DNA from: Bugulina stolonifera
Lineage: Eukaryota > Bryozoa > Gymnolaemata > Cheilostomatida > Bugulidae
Direction: 5' to 3'
Length of the DNA stretch: 64,000 bases
Assembly (NCBI GenBank): GCA_935421135.1
Contig: OW285188.1
Span: 765,001-829,000 of the forward strand
Shown here: positions 63,000-64,000 of the stretch, in pieces
Position numbering within the stretch: position 1 is the stretch's first letter
Layout of the letters: each line of letters begins with the position of its first letter
Notes under the pieces: generated by a model
What the model saw: the letters and a program-made list of their open reading frames with translations, nothing else
Told to the model about the DNA's origin: nothing
Database searches by the model: none
Position numbers and translations under genes: made by a program

Positions 63000-64000
63000 G
63001 TGAATGGAACACATTGTTACAAACAGCAATTTGGCACAAAGCACACTGAAAACTTACTTTTATGCAATATTGAACATCTACTAGTTTCCAAACTAACAAC
63101 TCAAGTGAATGTGTCAAAAATCACAAATCTGACATTATGTTTCATGTTTGCGAAGTTGAATATTGCATGCAGAGTCATGTTTTATTGATTTTCATTCAAA
63201 TTATGCATTCTAAACGTTGCAAAAGTGAATCAAACGCATTGTTACAAACAGCAATTTGGCACAAAACACACTGAAAACTTACTTTTATGCAATATTGACC
63301 ATCTTCTACTAGTTTACAAACTAATAACTCGAGTGAATGTGTCAAAAATCACGCATCTGACATTATGTTTCATGTTTGCAAAGTTGAATATTGCATGCAG
63401 AGTCATGTTTTAGTGATTTCCATTCAAATTATGCATTCTGAACATTGCAAAAGTGAATAAAACACATGTTTACAAACAGCAATTTGGCACAAAACACACT
63501 GAAAACTTACTTTTATGCAATATTGAACATCTTCTACTAGTTTACAAACTAATAACTAAAGTGAATGTGTCAAAAATCACAAATCTGACATTATGTTTCA
63601 TGTTTGCAAAGTTAAATATTGCATGCAAAGTCATGTTTTATTGATTTCCATTCAAATTATGCATTCTGAACATTGCAAAAGTGAATGAAACACATTGTTA
63701 CAAACAGCAATTTGGTACCAAACACGCTGAAAACTTACTTTTATGTAATATTGAACATCCTCCACTAGTTTATAAACTGATAACTCAAGTGTATTTGTCA
63801 AAAATCACAAATCTGACATTATGTTTCATGTTTGCAAAGTTGAATATTGCATGCAAAGTCATGTTTTATTGATTTTTATTCAAAATATGCACTCTGAACA
63901 TTGCAAAAGTGAATGAAACACATTGTTACAAACAGCAATTTGGCACAAAACACACTGAAAATTTACTTTTATGCAATATTGAACATCTTCTACTAGTTTA
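63000..64000 (+). repeat. block Y Z T D E (cut by window end)
   Basis: Starts at 63000, 63225, 63453, 63681 and 63909, parallel to 54585-55585. The E is truncated at 64000. Private change gttaaatattg in T at about 63613. Confidence 0.9.

Larger units (their letters stand above)
1..64000 (+). repeat. 228-bp satellite array with higher-order organisation
   Basis: The same 228-bp AT-rich unit repeats head to tail without a break. Successive unit starts (116, 323, 551, 779, 1007 and so on) account for every base: 229 units of 228 bp, 28 of 225, 17 of 207, 5 of 227, one of 233 and one of 394 sum to 63793, exactly the distance from 116 to 63909. No unit is inverted. Monomers differ from one another at linked diagnostic sites, and the same ordered runs of variants recur hundreds to tens of thousands of bases apart, which is the signature of higher-order repeats. 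Centromeric or pericentromeric origin is inference from array type; species and chromosome position cannot be read from the sequence. Confidence 0.98.

Noticed and set aside
8072..63049. Second plus-strand frame seen in U and X units (for example 8072-8260 and 58085-58273)
   Set aside because: It appears only because the U/X variants remove stops in another frame. It runs across the monomer boundary and overlaps the other frame, with no sign of selection.
323..63872. Series of 60-94 residue open reading frames, one per monomer, on the plus strand
   Set aside because: They repeat with the 228-bp period, start at GTG or TTG rather than ATG, end at the same stop in every unit, match no protein I know, and vary freely between classes at amino-acid-changing sites. 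They are a by-product of the satellite, not genes.
1..64000. CRISPR array
   Set aside because: The regular spacing is of whole 228-bp units that are nearly identical throughout. There are no short repeats with unique spacers and no cas genes.
1..64000. CENP-B box
   Set aside because: The required CGGG core is not present; the nearest strings (attcggtacc, aatcggac) do not fit the motif.
1..64000. Embedded transposon, retroelement or target-site duplication
   Set aside because: Monomer lengths sum exactly to the window, so there is no room for an insertion; the single irregularity at 35549-35575 is a deletion.
1..64000. Telomere-type or simple-sequence repeats
   Set aside because: No runs of short telomeric units or microsatellites occur beyond short A or T tracts within the monomer.
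1..64000. Whole window as an assembly artefact
   Set aside because: Blocks carry distinct private mutations and differing hybrid joins, which simple duplication by an assembler would not make. Copy number of the most recent pairs (2235, 3852 and about 8415 bp) still cannot be verified without reads.

Overview
The whole 64 kb window is one uninterrupted, head-to-tail satellite DNA array. The basic unit is 228 bp and about 28% G+C. Using the G of the recurrent gtg/gtt just before 'aatga' as the phase mark, I placed 281 complete monomers between 116 and 63908: 229 of 228 bp, 28 of 225 bp, 17 of 207 bp, 5 of 227 bp, one of 233 bp and one fused 394-bp unit. These lengths sum to exactly 63793 bp, so no base is left for a gene, transposon or other insertion. 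A partial monomer sits at each edge. All monomers point the same way. I see no gene, RNA gene, CRISPR array or mobile element.

The organism is a eukaryote that I cannot identify. Long, homogeneous, AT-rich arrays with higher-order structure are typical of centromeric or pericentromeric heterochromatin. CpG is almost absent from the common monomers, which suggests a genome with cytosine methylation (vertebrate, plant or another methylating lineage). I found no canonical CENP-B box.

The monomers fall into 26 recurrent sequence classes, named A to Z here. The letters are my own labels; a slash such as Y/D means a monomer that begins as one class and ends as another. Two larger families underlie the classes. 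Family 1 has ggtacc, atgtaat and usually gtgtatttg. Family 2 has ggcaca, atgcaat and usually gaatgtgtc.

Layout. 116-4585: a 10-monomer higher-order repeat, J A B C D E F G H I, 2235 bp, present twice in tandem. 4586-13864: K D E L A M N O P Q, then R S T D E U V C D in two copies 2507 bp apart. 13865-21547: mixed blocks that re-use earlier runs. 21548-35753: repeats of X Y Z T D E J A M N O P Q. 35754-41876: a 3186-bp duplication. 41877-49580: a 17-monomer, 3852-bp tandem duplication with a hybrid monomer at the join. 49581-64000: a simpler zone built from Y, Z or W, T, D, E, U and X, which contains a near-copy of 48.7-55.7 kb. The array therefore records many rounds of unequal exchange or segmental duplication at nested scales.

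No gene network can be described. Any function would be structural, such as a centromere or heterochromatin substrate, possibly with non-coding transcription; that part is inference.
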